Part shown: one piece after another, positions 11,063 to 23,800 of the stretch
Layout of the letters: every line of letters starts with the position of its first letter
How positions within the stretch are numbered: position 1 is the stretch's first letter
NCBI RefSeq assembly: GCF_963662255.1
Contig: NC_085052.1
Location: forward strand, 11,057,807 to 11,121,806
Source of the DNA: Cinclus cinclus
Taxonomy: Eukaryota > Chordata > Aves > Passeriformes > Cinclidae
Direction of reading: 5' to 3'
DNA: 64,000 nt
Position numbers and translations under genes: made by a program
The notes under the pieces: generated by a model
Told to the model about the DNA's origin: nothing
The model's database searches: none
The model's input: only the letters and a program-made list of their open reading frames with translations

Positions 11063-14000
11063 TGGGCTCCCCACTGTCACCCTGGCAGTGGTAGGACTGC
11101 CCTGCAGTTTGGGCAGAGTGTGGGTGGCACTGAGGTGTAGGAGCTTTTGCTCAGCCGTGGCTTTATCCTTCCAAACTGCAGCCCATGCCAAGCAACACCT
11201 GAGGTGCCATGGTGAAGTATCCACCAGGCTGTTCATTGCTAAAATGCTACATGAATATCTCTTCTTTTTTGCCCTATTTCTTTTAGTGAAAACTTCCACA
11301 CCAAAACCCACAGAGACTTATTTTCAGCTGTAGGTGGTGACTCTGTCATCCTATAAAATCCATGTCTGAGACAAAAGCCTTTGCAAAAGGAGGGATGGAG
11401 CATCTGTCCTCAGAGAAAATTCTCTGAGCTTGGCATTATTGTGGCCTTGTCTTTTTTTTTAATTTTTAAATTTTTTCTTTCATAATTGCTATTTATGCTC
11501 ATTCCTTTTGCATCTGAGGGCTAATACAAATGAAATGGACCTACTTTTCCAGAGGTACTGTATATCCTGGAAGAGCTCCCAGCATATCTGCCAGTTCAGA
11601 TTCACTCTGTTTCTTTTCAAGAAAATCTAGCACTGATGGGAGCTCCAACAGCATCATCTCCGAGTGAATGTGACCTTCTGGTGAAGGAAGTCAAGCAATC
11701 TTCTCCCTCTGGGATTAGAGCATGGTTATGCCTCATTATTGTGAATAAGTTTTCTACATGGATTTCTGTATGCTGCATATCTGGGCAACTTCACAGTATA
11801 TGCACATGTAAATAAATGCTTCCTTTAAGTAGACCCAAAATGTCTAGGAGTGGGAATAAGGAAAGAATCCTACTTTCTGCATTCTTTGTAAGAGTTGTTA
11901 AAAAAAAAAAAAGGGGGGGAAAGGGCCTTTCTCATCAAACCCACAGGTCTCTGAGGAGTTACAAGGAGTAGATTTGTTAAAATCAGAATTGCCTATTTTG
12001 CACATTTTTCTTTTGGAATACCCTCACATTTTTTAACGAACTTTATTAGAATTCATATCCAGTTATGGAGCTGTACAGAACTCCTTTAACAAGCATGGTC
12101 TGGCTGGAGGCAATGAATCTGGCTTTGTCACTAATGATGTTTGTATTATTTTAACACTGTTGATACTGGGGATTTGTGTGGGGGCTGCAAGCAATCATCT
12201 TTCAACCACAGCTCACCTGCCTTGCATGCTGATTAGAAAAACACTTTTCCCTCTGGATGTCAGGAACACAGTGGGGTACACAAGGGGACATGCCCAAAGG
12301 ATTTCAGTCACGTAGTTCTGTTTTTTGGAAAAACCCCTTGCAATTCCAGTGACCTTTACTTATTCAGTGAAGGGGGTGGATAGAACTCCTTTGGCAACCT
12401 TTTCCAGTAATCTGCATCTTTTCTATGTGATGAGTTTGGTACCCTGTCAGGAGCATTTGTGATGTGGTCATTTGGTAGAAAGTAATTTTCAGAACTAAAA
12501 CAGCTCTCTTTCTTTCAGATGTGAAGGAATCCCGGCCCTGGACCAGGACCAAGCTGTTCAAGTGCTGAAAAATCTTTTTCCAAGATGCAGCTCAATTGAA
12601 TCACTTAAATTTATTTTATGTACTTTATACAATATAGTAAGTATTCTATACCAAATATTATGTACTCTATAACATATAGTATGTATGTAAGAGCATTTAC
12701 TTGCACAGGTGATTTAAAAGGGCTGGAAACATGTGCTGTATCTTCTTTTTCTGTTCTGTGATGCTACTATGAATAAGTGCCAGATGAATAAGTGATCCAC
12801 TAAACACAGACTGGGTATATTCTTTCATTTTAGCAATGAAAGGGGAACGACCATGTCTGCATCTTCTCTTGGCATATCTGTTTTGCACAAAGGTTTTTTC
12901 TGGTTTGCCTGCTTTGCCTTGAAGCAATGGCAGTAAATGCAGGGTAGGAATATGATGGTGTTGTGGGAAGAGTCTGCCACTCCTTGCCCTGGTTTGTGGG
13001 TGCAGAAAGTTGAGTGGGGTTTCCTGGGTGAGCAAGGAAGGTGATTCATGTGTTGGTTCTAGAACATGGAGGAAGAGGGAGCAGGGACCTACTCATGGAA
13101 ACTCTCAGCTGAGGATTTTCAGAATAATCAGTGTTGATTAAGCAGTAATATCCTGTTGTGGGTACCAGAGTTGCATAAATTAATCCAAGATCTTCCTCAG
13201 TTGAGGAGGAAATGGGTTTTTGACTTCCAGAAGATGTGCATAGGATATTTAGGATGCTGTTGTGCTTACATATCATTCTCACTCCTGCCATGACACAGAA
13301 GTAAGAGGATGGTACACATTTCCCTGTCCCTTTCAATTTCCCAGCACTCTCCTGTGTTAGCTTGGACAGCAGGCAAAATGAGTTTGTGAACTGCAGTGAT
13401 AGACATATGTCTACCAATGGCATCATTGTATGGAAAATAGCTGAAGGCTGTTTACATAAAGGCATACTTTTGGTAGCCTTTGAAATCCACTCGTTTCTTT
13501 AACTTGGACTGTGAGACCTACCACAAAATTAAGGGTATTCTCCTGTGCTCCAGCCCTAAATAGACAAGCACTGTGACCTGAGTGAGCAAGGTCTGTTCGT
13601 GATCCTCTGCAGAAAGTGGGAAAGGATCAGCACGATTCATTTTTATTCCAGTTATAAAAGATAGCTTTTTTTATGAGTAGATAAGATATTTTGTCAGGAA
13701 ATTATTCTCAGCAGAAACAAGTCTGCCAGGTTCAGAGAGTGGGTTCAATGCCTACTGGCTCTTGATGCCATAAAGAAATGAGAGGGCTGTATCCCACCTG
13801 CTGTTGCCAGGGCTTGGAACTCAAGAACCATGACAAACAGTGCACAAGGCAAAAATACCAAAATGAAGGAGGGGAGTGAAAATTATCTACACTAACTGAA
13901 AAAATAAAAAAGTTTAGTATTCCTTGGCAGTTGTTACCTAACTATTATCTTCTTTTTAGCATTTAAATTTAACAGTAATGCCCAGGAATATATTGAGCAT

Positions 14001-14084
14001 TTGAAGGAAAGCTCCACAGTTTTGAAAAAAAAATGAGAGAGGAAAAACTAAAAGCCCTGGCACCAACAGAATACTAATTTGAGT
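11063..14084. other. Non-coding unique sequence, no gene found
   Basis: Contains an A13 run directly followed by G7 (11900-11919). The longest frames are 112 codons (12697-13035, -) and 139 codons (13046-13465, -); both lack recognisable motifs and have ordinary composition. The frame at 13046-13465 is within the length range expected by chance. No RNA gene or promoter seen. Confidence 0.65.
11900..11919. repeat. Homopolymer junction A13-G7
   Basis: Thirteen A immediately followed by seven G. It is low-complexity DNA of no clear origin; the abrupt A-to-G switch is unlike a retrotransposon tail. Confidence 0.9.
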
Positions 14085-14235
14085 CTGTAGCAATTAATTA
14101 AATTGATCTTAATTAAATTTTTCCTGCTGGATTCATAAAACAATCTGTAATTCTGCCACCTATGCTGTAAAAATGTAACATATTCCCTTTGAATTTGTAA
14201 ATGTTCCTAACTGTTATTTTTAATCAAAGGTCCAC
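14085..14235. promoter_or_regulatory. Weak candidate conserved non-coding element, TAATTA-rich
   Basis: Repeated homeodomain core sites lie close together (CAATTAATTAAATTGATC at 14091-14108, then CTTAATTAAATTT), followed by ATTCATAAAACAATCTG and TTTAATCAAAGG, the last resembling a TCF/LEF core (ATCAAAG). Clusters of this kind are common in developmental enhancers but also arise in AT-rich DNA by chance. No conservation evidence was available, so this is a low-confidence call. Confidence 0.15.
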
Positions 14236-14816
14236 TGAGTTTAATTGTTCCATAGGTTTGGTGGGTTAAAACACATGAATTTCAGAGGTTACTTGCAGAC
14301 AAGATGATACTGTGATTAACATTGTCATCTGTGAGCTCTTGTTCATTACCATCACCACTCCATGGGCTACATATTCAGCAAACCATTTAATCCTGAGTCG
14401 AGGCTGTGAACTCAGGGTGAGAGTCCCAGGCCTGTGTGGTCAGTTCAGCAAAGGGAAGGAGAAGCATCTTGTGAGAGTCAGTGACATAAACTGACACCTG
14501 GTGCCAGGGCTGGCTGTCCCTTCCTGGCCACCTAAAGGACAGCACCCAGGGCTGTGCAGGGAATATGTCCTTACCCAACGCTTGTGGAAGTAAAGACAGA
14601 TTAGCTGAAATGCCATCAATGCAGCAGGGTTGCCTGATTTTGGGGTGTCTTTCACAAGTAGTAATGAGGCCTCCAGGTAAATATACTTAAGTAGAGAGAA
14701 AATCCCTTAAAAATATCTTAGAGAGCAAATCCTTTCTCTCTGACTTCCTTGAGCAGCACAAACCATATTTCTCTTCCCATATCATGCCAGAGAGAATCAA
14801 AGAGTCGGGGATGTGA
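14236..14816. other. Non-coding unique sequence, no gene found
   Basis: Only short overlapping frames on both strands. Nothing structured seen. Confidence 0.6.
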
Positions 14817-14845
14817 TCTCTCTCTCTCCCTCTCTGTCTCTCTGT
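14817..14845. repeat. (TC)n pyrimidine microsatellite
   Basis: A TC dinucleotide run interrupted by CCC and TG. Short and imperfect. It generates an artefactual Arg-Glu repeat in the minus-strand frames at 14718-14981 and 14797-15069. Confidence 0.85.
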
Positions 14846-17800
14846 TGTAATGGCCAAATCTGACCCAGATAGAGCTGCAAGGCCCTGTGTGACTCATCTG
14901 AGCCAGTGTACCTCCTAATGAAATCATCCACAGTCCAGATGGCAAATTCAGCTTCCAAGAGACCCATGAATTGAAATTCAATTATCCCTAATGGTATTTT
15001 GAATAATATTTTGTGATTTGTGTGATTTTTTGGATTGCTACTGTACTGGATGCTCTCCAGATATGTCAAATGGTGTCAAGTGGTTGTTCACTGTGGAACT
15101 GGAAAGAAAGGTTTGTGTGCAAAGACAGAAGACTACAAGTGTAGGTGACTCTTTTGCATTACTTACTCACTTTGCTAGCTTCAACATGTAACCTGCTTGC
15201 AGGGTTCTTCATGGGTCTTTTATGGAAAACTTGTTTGAATTACTTCAACAGACTTGGTATGAGAATTTAAGAAAATTTTGCATATTCAATAGTGAGTTTC
15301 TCTTCTGTTTTGATTTTTTTTTTATTGTTGGTGGGTTTTAAAATATAACTCAATATTTCATTTGAAATTAAAATAAAAAATATGAAAGTGGTTATTTTTC
15401 ACTTAACAGAAATGTAAAATCTATTTGCACATTTCAGAATCATCTCTCTCAAGAAAAAAAATGTAAATTGAAATTTTTAATCACTTTATCATTTTTTTAA
15501 TGAGGCAGCAGAAGTTCAGCTGACAGCTTTCTAGTAGAAGCAGTAAGAAGGCTAAAAGAACTACCTAATGCAAAGGCTGACCATCAAACAGCAGGAAAAG
15601 TTATTTCTGTCATTTAAGCCTGCCTCTCCAATCAAAGGCTGCTGAAAAGGGCCAGAGCTTAATTTTCAAGCAGTGCCTGCCAGGAATCATTTTCCTGGCC
15701 TGGTCACAGAGCACTGGATAGAGCTGTCTTCTGCTGGCACATCTAGCCCTGAGCCTGGCCAGGCTTCTTGAGACTCCACGTGGAGGATATGATGAAGTTC
15801 CACAGGACTTGGTCCTGATGTCTGTCCCTTTCTCAGCAGGGTAAGATCAGCTGTGCCATCAGGAGCCCAGAGAACCTTCCACTGGAGCCTCTCCAAATCC
15901 TGCTGTTTTGGAGGACATTGGAGTCATGAGTCTGCAGTGAGGCTGCAAGGGGTCCTACAGGACACAGAGGGCTTTGACAACAGGATTAAATCAATGACTA
16001 AAGGAGACATAATCAGCTTTTAACATTATGATTCTGAATGTTTCAGCAGAGGCATGATTGATCTGACAAAGGATGCTCTGGCAGATATGAGCTCCTGCCA
16101 AAGGTTTTCCTACACAGTGCTCTGCCAGAGAAAGCTCCTGCAGCCCATCCTGTTCCCACAGGCCATCTAAAGTTCAGATTTGACTCTCATAAATGTTTTG
16201 TGACTGTCTGAAGCCATCTTTCCTTGCTTTTCCGAAACCACCTCTGTTCACTGAGGGTCATGGGTCTCTTCTAGATTACATTGACAACTCATTAAATAGA
16301 TAAGAGAAGACAGAAGTCTTGACTCACAGCCCAGTGAGTTTATTTTTATCCCATGTTCTGGTATACATACAAAAGTTCTCAATTATGATCTTGGATATTG
16401 TCTGCTGCATTCTTAGTGGGAAATTTCACAATGTATTGGCAAATGAAATTCAACTGGTTTGTGTTTATTTATCCTACCTAAGAGCTGAAAATGCTGCAGT
16501 AATGAACAATATATCAAAATGTCAAATTTACATTCAAGCTAGTTGGAATTCTCAGTTTTCCTAACAATAAGGCAATAGCTTTAAAAAAAAAATTATGTCC
16601 TCCAAACCATTGTTGCTGTGCAGCCAAAACTCCTTGGTATTAAAGGCTTCCTTCTCCAGGACATAAAAGTATTACAGGCAATTAATTATGCTGTGATTAG
16701 CTGAGACATCTTAACTGTAAATCATTGTTGCTTAAATGGCTTCAAAGAATTAATTGTGTGTCTGCCAGCTGAGGGAAATGAAATCTAGTACTAGGAATAA
16801 TATCAAATCTAAGACACCTGTGAAAGAGTCGGGAGCAGTCTAGAGGTGCACACCTTGTATTTATATTGGATACCCACCAGCTGAACTCCTCACAATTCCT
16901 ACAGTCCTTAAGGCAGATGGCAGTGAGGGAAAAGTCCATCTGACTTTTCTTCCTGGTACTTGCCCCCATAACACCACAGTAAAGCACTGTGGACTTCATG
17001 TTGAGGGACAGCCACCAAGCAGGGTGTCTGTCCCATATGGAATGTGCATTTGGGGCTATCCTAAAATGTAAGGAAGGCTCAGGATGCAGCCACAGCTTTT
17101 CTCCAGCCTAGCTCACAGCCTGTGCCTGTATCCAAACACTGGATGAGTGAATTCAGGGGAATTCAGTGTCACAAGTAGAGATATGACCACAGTTTCTGGA
17201 TCCATCCAGAGAAATAAGGAAGGTTTCTAAAGACAGATACCCTATTACACCTACCTGACATATCAGTAAATCAACACCATGTGACAAACTTTAAACAAAC
17301 TGGCTTTAGGACTTACAGTCCAGATTTCAGCCCTCTGTGAGATGTTCACAGATATAATCTTGCAGATATGAGAAAAATAGAGATTACTGTGAATCTGATA
17401 TCTAAAATGAAATACAATTATCAGTCTTTGTAATGTATCAAACATGGAAATGTATCTACACTGTAGTACAAACACAGAAAGCTTCTGACAATAATCCTAT
17501 TGAAATAACAATCTCTGCTCATGCTGTTGTCTTTCAGATCAAACTGAAATTTCATTTAGAAAGATTAAAAATGAAATAAATGTCATTTACCATTTTTTTT
17601 CCTCACATCTCTGCCATGTGTTTAGGGAAGGCTACTCTCTTTAAAGGTCACTGAAGGTGTCTGGAGTCTGTTTGTATTAAATCCAATTTTCTACACTATC
17701 TGTCTAGATATTCCTTAAAGTCCTTAATATGTCCATAATATCTATTGCAGACAAACCCCTTCTGACATCTTAAGAAATCCAGAAGGACTATGCTACTGGG

Positions 17801-20800
17801 ACCCAACCCAGATTCCCTTCTTAGAGCAGAGCTTGCTTTAAACCTAGTGAATTAAGACCATGGAGTTTTACTCCAGACCAAAACAGCCCAGGAGAAAGGT
17901 GGACATAATCCAGCCCTGTCTATAAAAGAGTCACTCTGTGTATCTACCCCAAAGTATTGAACTGTTGCCTCCAGCCTGAAGTCATGGCCAAACTGAGATC
18001 AGCAGAAGACAGTGCTCTGTCTCACTTCCTTGATGTCACACAACACAACAGAATTTGGCAGAAATATCACCTCACTGTCTCTGCTACCAGTTCATGGGAT
18101 GAGATTCACGAAGCAGGTATCTCCAAGCCACCCTAATATTGCTGAAAATCAGTGGAGAGAAAAAAACACTTCTCAGATGAGATTCATCTAAACCATAAGA
18201 ATTGTGCTTTATTTTTCCCTTCAGTAATTAGCATGGAAGCCTAAGGTGACTACCTCAGTTTTAGTCATCCAGAACTGTATGGGACAAATTCCAAACACAG
18301 TGAATAAGCTCCTCAAGAGTAATAATCTTATTTATACTACAAAGTATTCTGTGCTTCCTCAGGGTGCAGGAAGCTTTTAGCTGATGTAAGCATACTGCCA
18401 AAATGAATAGTCTTATCCTTGGCTGTGCAGTCTCTCCCACTCTTTTCTGCCGGGGAGAAAGGTTGCTGTGGCCATGTCCTAAATTGCACAAACTGCTGTG
18501 GCTGGAAACAAATTAATTTTAAAGCTTCATATGCTGGTAAATCTACCATATCTTTAGTCACCTTGTTCAGTGATTCCTCTCACTGTTACAAGACAGGTCA
18601 TGCTTTATGTGTTGAAATCCTTGTCGCTAATTTCTAATCAGCCTTTGCTTCTAGATTTTACAGTATGTGTTGTCAGCCATTTCTCTGCATGTTTTCAAAA
18701 ATCAGAGTCAACAATGTCATGGTGAGACCCTGTATTTAAGCAAACTGAAAGAGAATAGTCAGTGCCACTCCATCTGATGCTCTATGGGTCTACACTGATT
18801 TCTGATTAAACAAATAAATGTCCTTAGGTTTGGAGATCTAAAAGGATCAGTCCATAAAATATTTCATTTCACATCATGTGATAAGTAGCTTCCACTCCAT
18901 AAATTATTTTTCAGGCGATGCTGGGGACAGAGAGGTTCTGTGTGGGTTTTTGTCCAAAGCAATAATCATAGCCTCTCTCAGAAATTGCAATTATTCACCA
19001 TGTATTGTGACTTGTAAACGAGGCTTGTGAAGACCATTCAGAAACAAGCTGTCCACAAATAGACTAAGAAGGTTGTTGAAATGTGCCTTGCTCTAAAATA
19101 TGTTGCCATCTCTTTTAGCATGAATTTTATAGCAGTATGAATCTTGATAAGTGATCCCTTCCTGCCACATGAAGACAAAAGGAATGTTGTGCCATACACA
19201 GTGGGGCTGCAAAAGGCTTGGACTCATGCCATGGGATGCGTCTTACCCAAAATACAAAGCCAGTATCTTCTGCTCTTCTGGCACCGCAGAACCTTAGGGC
19301 CTGGACACTTGATGATATCCAGGTGAAGCCATGAATTATCACAGCTTGGTGGAGACTTGTGAGAGACATGAGGATTTAACTGCAAAGGCTGGAAGTTTCA
19401 CGTGACTGGGAGCTAGGTCCAGGTGGCAGTGGATGGTTTGTAGCAGGGCTATGGCTGCTCCTTCCACAGCCTTGGGAAGGGATCCTGAGCCCTCCAGTGA
19501 ATCTGGGTGATACATCTTAAAGTTACCTGTTCTCTTTTGCAGCCACTTTCCTCCTCAACACATTGTCTGGAGGGTTATTCCTGCCTATTTTTGGGGAAGC
19601 TCTTGGAGACACAGCAGCACAGGAAGATAAGGGAAAAAAGTACCTCTCAAAACCAAAATGGTTAAAAGTGATCTTCAAATGTCAGGCTGCCTCAGGGAAA
19701 CAGGAGCTCACCTCAGCTCCATTTAGAGGGATGCTGGGTAGAAGGAATTTTATTCTTTCAAATGTATGTGCATTTGTAATGCATAAAAATGTAGTTAAAT
19801 GCAGGCCTCTGTGTGACTGAAGAGCAAATATTAAACATAAACGGGTTGCTTCACATCTGGAAGGAAAGCAAATCAGCATTGCTTCTCCACAGGGTGAAAC
19901 TGAAATGTGAGCCTTGCAATCTTATTACTAGGCCAGGGAGAAATGAAATAGAGAGTTGAGGATCAGTATGAGGCAAAATATGCCATTAAACTATCAGATG
20001 AAATTGGGACAAAAGAGGAGAAATGCAGGTGCAGGAGGAGAAAGAAGAACAAATTTTGTCTTTTGGACAGATTGAGGGGGTTTTGTGTGGTGGCCTAATA
20101 CATATTTTTAGGAGCTGCTCTGTCTCAATGAGTAAAACAGTAATTTGGGTAAAGGTTTCTATGATCTTCAACAATTTTACCTTTCTTTACTCTGTTTTCT
20201 CTGACAGTTTTTTGTGTGCTTTGTTGCTTAAAACAAGGAATTTAGAGGAAAAGTCTCTTCTGTGAACTGGTCTGTAGAACCATAATCCAACACAATGTCA
20301 AGATAGTCAAGAAAATGTAGCTTCCTTACATGAAGAACATTGTGGTTTCTCATCCAGATAGGGAATGTCTGTGAATAGATGCACTTATTACAACCACAGT
20401 TTGCATGATCACTTTCCAGCTTTTTCCTTTCCCCAAAATCTACATGGGAACACTGCCTTACTCAGCAAAGAGCATGAATACATTCACTGAATAGTTCACA
20501 GTGAGTTAGTACTTTGTAGGTCACAGATAGAGACACAAAGTCAGCTTTTGTTAGCTGATGATTAATTCTGCTTTCAATGAAAGGAATGATGGAATTGGTT
20601 TGTTCTATTTAATATTTTTTTTTATTATTATCATTTTCCTCCTTCAGATTGTGAAGCTTTCCCCTTATATAATACAGTTTCCAACATTGCTTTCTGGTTT
20701 CAGATAATTACAGCAAAGAACCAAAACAAATTTTCTGTCATCCAGCCTCCCAACTGAAGAGAAAAGTGGAAGATTGAAAGAAGCATCTTGACCACAGGTG

Positions 20801-23800
20801 ATTGTCAGCAGCCACAGAGGCTCCACAAATAACAGGTAAATCTGGGATTGCTGTGCTTTGCCTGCGGGAGGTGGTTTGCACATCTGAAAGTAGAGTAGGA
20901 TTAGAAAGAACCTCAGTATGTGATGACAAGCAGCAGGAATACGAATCTTTATATCTAGAGGCTGACCTTAACTTCCATGTGTTCCTCAGAGGAAGCTTAT
21001 AAGTGAATAATCTGCTGAATAGGATTGCGCTAATTAAAGTGAATTATTTGAAAGAAAGCAAAAGTGGAGTTTATCAAGGAATTCATTCAGAGAGCATAAT
21101 GCTGCCAGCTTTGGTTTAATTTACCTAACACTACTGCAGTCTACATGAAACTCTTCTAGGATTCTAAAGTACCATTGTCACATTAAGATTTTTGTGAAGA
21201 ATAAGGGGAGTCATCTGGGGAGAAGGTAAACAGGATTTGGCTGCTGTAGAGTTGTGCTGTTTTTTCCTTTGAAACATCTACTTGAAGCTTCCATCCTGGA
21301 AAGACTGCACTTCACAAAAATTTGTTTTGCTTGAGTTTCTCTATGACACTGCAATAATCTTTCCCCTCAGTCAACAACAGGACACCTGTGCTTTATCATG
21401 AAACTTTTGTTAACAGAAATTTAATGAGTCAGAAGACACAAGTCACAGTTCTGGTGTGGGCTCTGGGAAATCCCTCCTAGCCCTCATCTCTGCAAACTCA
21501 GTATTTGGCTGTACCAGTAGATTTGACAAGGCTAAGGAACATTCCCAGGCCAGGTGTTGACACAGGTGATATATAACTCTCCAATTTTTTTTTGTTTGTT
21601 TGTTTCTGAGGAGATGATCAGAGACTGTTGCAGTAGTCAGTTTTGGATACAGCCATCCTATTTCTGCAGGGTAAAAGAGTTTAGTATTATTGTTATAAAT
21701 GGGGTTTTTTTATGCTGTCTGGCTTCAGTTCCACATAGAGGTATGTTAATTTAATATTATGGGTAATGCACCAGTGTCCAAACTTTTGAGTTTTTCATGC
21801 TATGAATAAGACTGCAGACCATCTGCTTTATTTCACTCATCTTGTTACACAGCATGTTAGAACTTTCTGCCACACAGTTCCTCCTCTTCTTCATGCATCT
21901 AATTTGCAAGTGTGAACCCCACTTTGTGATTAGGCTTTCATTTGTGGTAGTCAAGAAAACACCCAAAATGTGAGAGTTCTCCATCTGTTATGGTAGAAAA
22001 GTTTAAATTCAACCCCAGTGCAATGTGAAATATTAAGCCATGCTGTATCCAAGCTGCTGACTGGATTCACTGAAATCAGTGCAGAGACTCTGGCCTCTTT
22101 GTAATTGAAGGGAGAAGGTATTTATAGTCTATATTCAGATATATAATTTCATCTATAGTTAGGAGTGCATTATGATTTTTGTCAGTGAGCACTTCTGGTG
22201 AAAAGTTACCTCTCCTACAAGCAGACTTGAATGTTTTTCAGTCACCTTTCCCTTTTTTGTAATTGAACAATTTACATTTCTTCCTTTTGCTAGGAATGGG
22301 CTATTTCTTGGACACTGGTCATAATTTCTGGGTCAGCTAAGAAACCCTCTTTTTATTTCCTACTTAAATGGTGTGTATTAGAGAACTGTTGAGTTGGAAA
22401 ATGTTAGCTTCATTTAGCTATTGTTGAGTTTTGCTGAGAAAGGGATGGCTAGTTCATATACTGTGTCCATTTTCAGAGGTAAAATGTATTTAATTGGGCT
22501 ATTTTTGCTGCAAGTTCACAAAGTTTCTACAGCATGGACTCCAATTAAGCAACTGAATCTGATATGCAGCAATTGAGACTGACCCAGCTCTCCTGTAGCA
22601 CCACAGTGAGTTGTTGTAGATGGCAAGAGGGAGCAAAGTTCCCCATGAAGTGCATTCACACCACATAAAATAGAAGATGCTGGGATCTCTCCTGAAGTTC
22701 CTTAAGAGAATAGGTTAGAGAATGTAGCTAACCAATTCAAGCAAAACCTGTGAATACCTTCCATTGCTCATAGCAGTGCTTGGGAAAGGTAAGGTGTCAG
22801 CAATGAGTAAACTCTGATGCCTCACAGGATCAGACCTAGGGCTGTTGCTTCTCCTCACCTAACTCCAGCTGTTTACAGTGTGAACTGCTCTACCTGTTTT
22901 ACTTACTGCACCTGCTTCCCAGTCAGTGATGAGAAATAAGTACACAACATATTTATCTTCTTCTACGTCCCTATCTTACATTGAGATAAATTGCACACAG
23001 TTCCTCTCTGCTCCTGCTGAGAGGGCTCAAGGTGATTCATTCAGATTCAGGAATCCAGTTTGCAGATACATATTTTCAAACAGGTAAAGTCTCTACTATT
23101 GCTTTCAGGTTGATGATCCAGAATTAGTGACTGACCTTAGTTCCTCTATTTTTCATTCCATCTCTGGGCTTTCACATAGTAATAAAAAGTAATCTGCAGC
23201 TTTTTTTGAGTCAGAGAGAAGAAAAACCTTTCCAGAAAGGTTATTTATGTATAAATTTATGAGGCAAGCTGAAGGAGAGAAGTTACTATTCACTTCCCCT
23301 TGTAAAGGCCCTGAAATGTAACACCAGGCAGTCCTGTAGATTGCAGTTGTGACAGGTTCTGTTCAGGGCTCACTCATTAATTCAGTAAACCCACAAATAA
23401 TTGGTTTTGTATATTTGCTGCTGGCTTCTAGCATGTGTGCTGTGGCATCCCAACCCAACATCCTTTGGGATGTTTCTATGGGAGTAAACTGTTGTCAACT
23501 AGGATTTATTTCGGGTATTGAGGACAGTTGGGTTGTGAGCTCTGGCTCTCCCACCATCATGGTAAAATCTTTTCTCTGCCATAGCACATACACTCCCAGC
23601 GAGCCTCTGAAGTCAGGAAGAGCTCCTTTACACTGATAAATTGGTAAATCAACCAAGTTGAGGCATCTGAAAAGAGATTTCATCAATAGATTAGGGGAGA
23701 TGCAGACTGTAGAAGTCAGTTTCCCTACACCAAGAGAATGGACTTTCTTAACTTCGCAACACAGACGTCTCCCTGTGTCTCTAGATCTCACACAGACTTC

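Noticed and set aside
13046..13465. 139-codon frame on the minus strand
   Set aside because: Within the chance length range with no recognisable motif.
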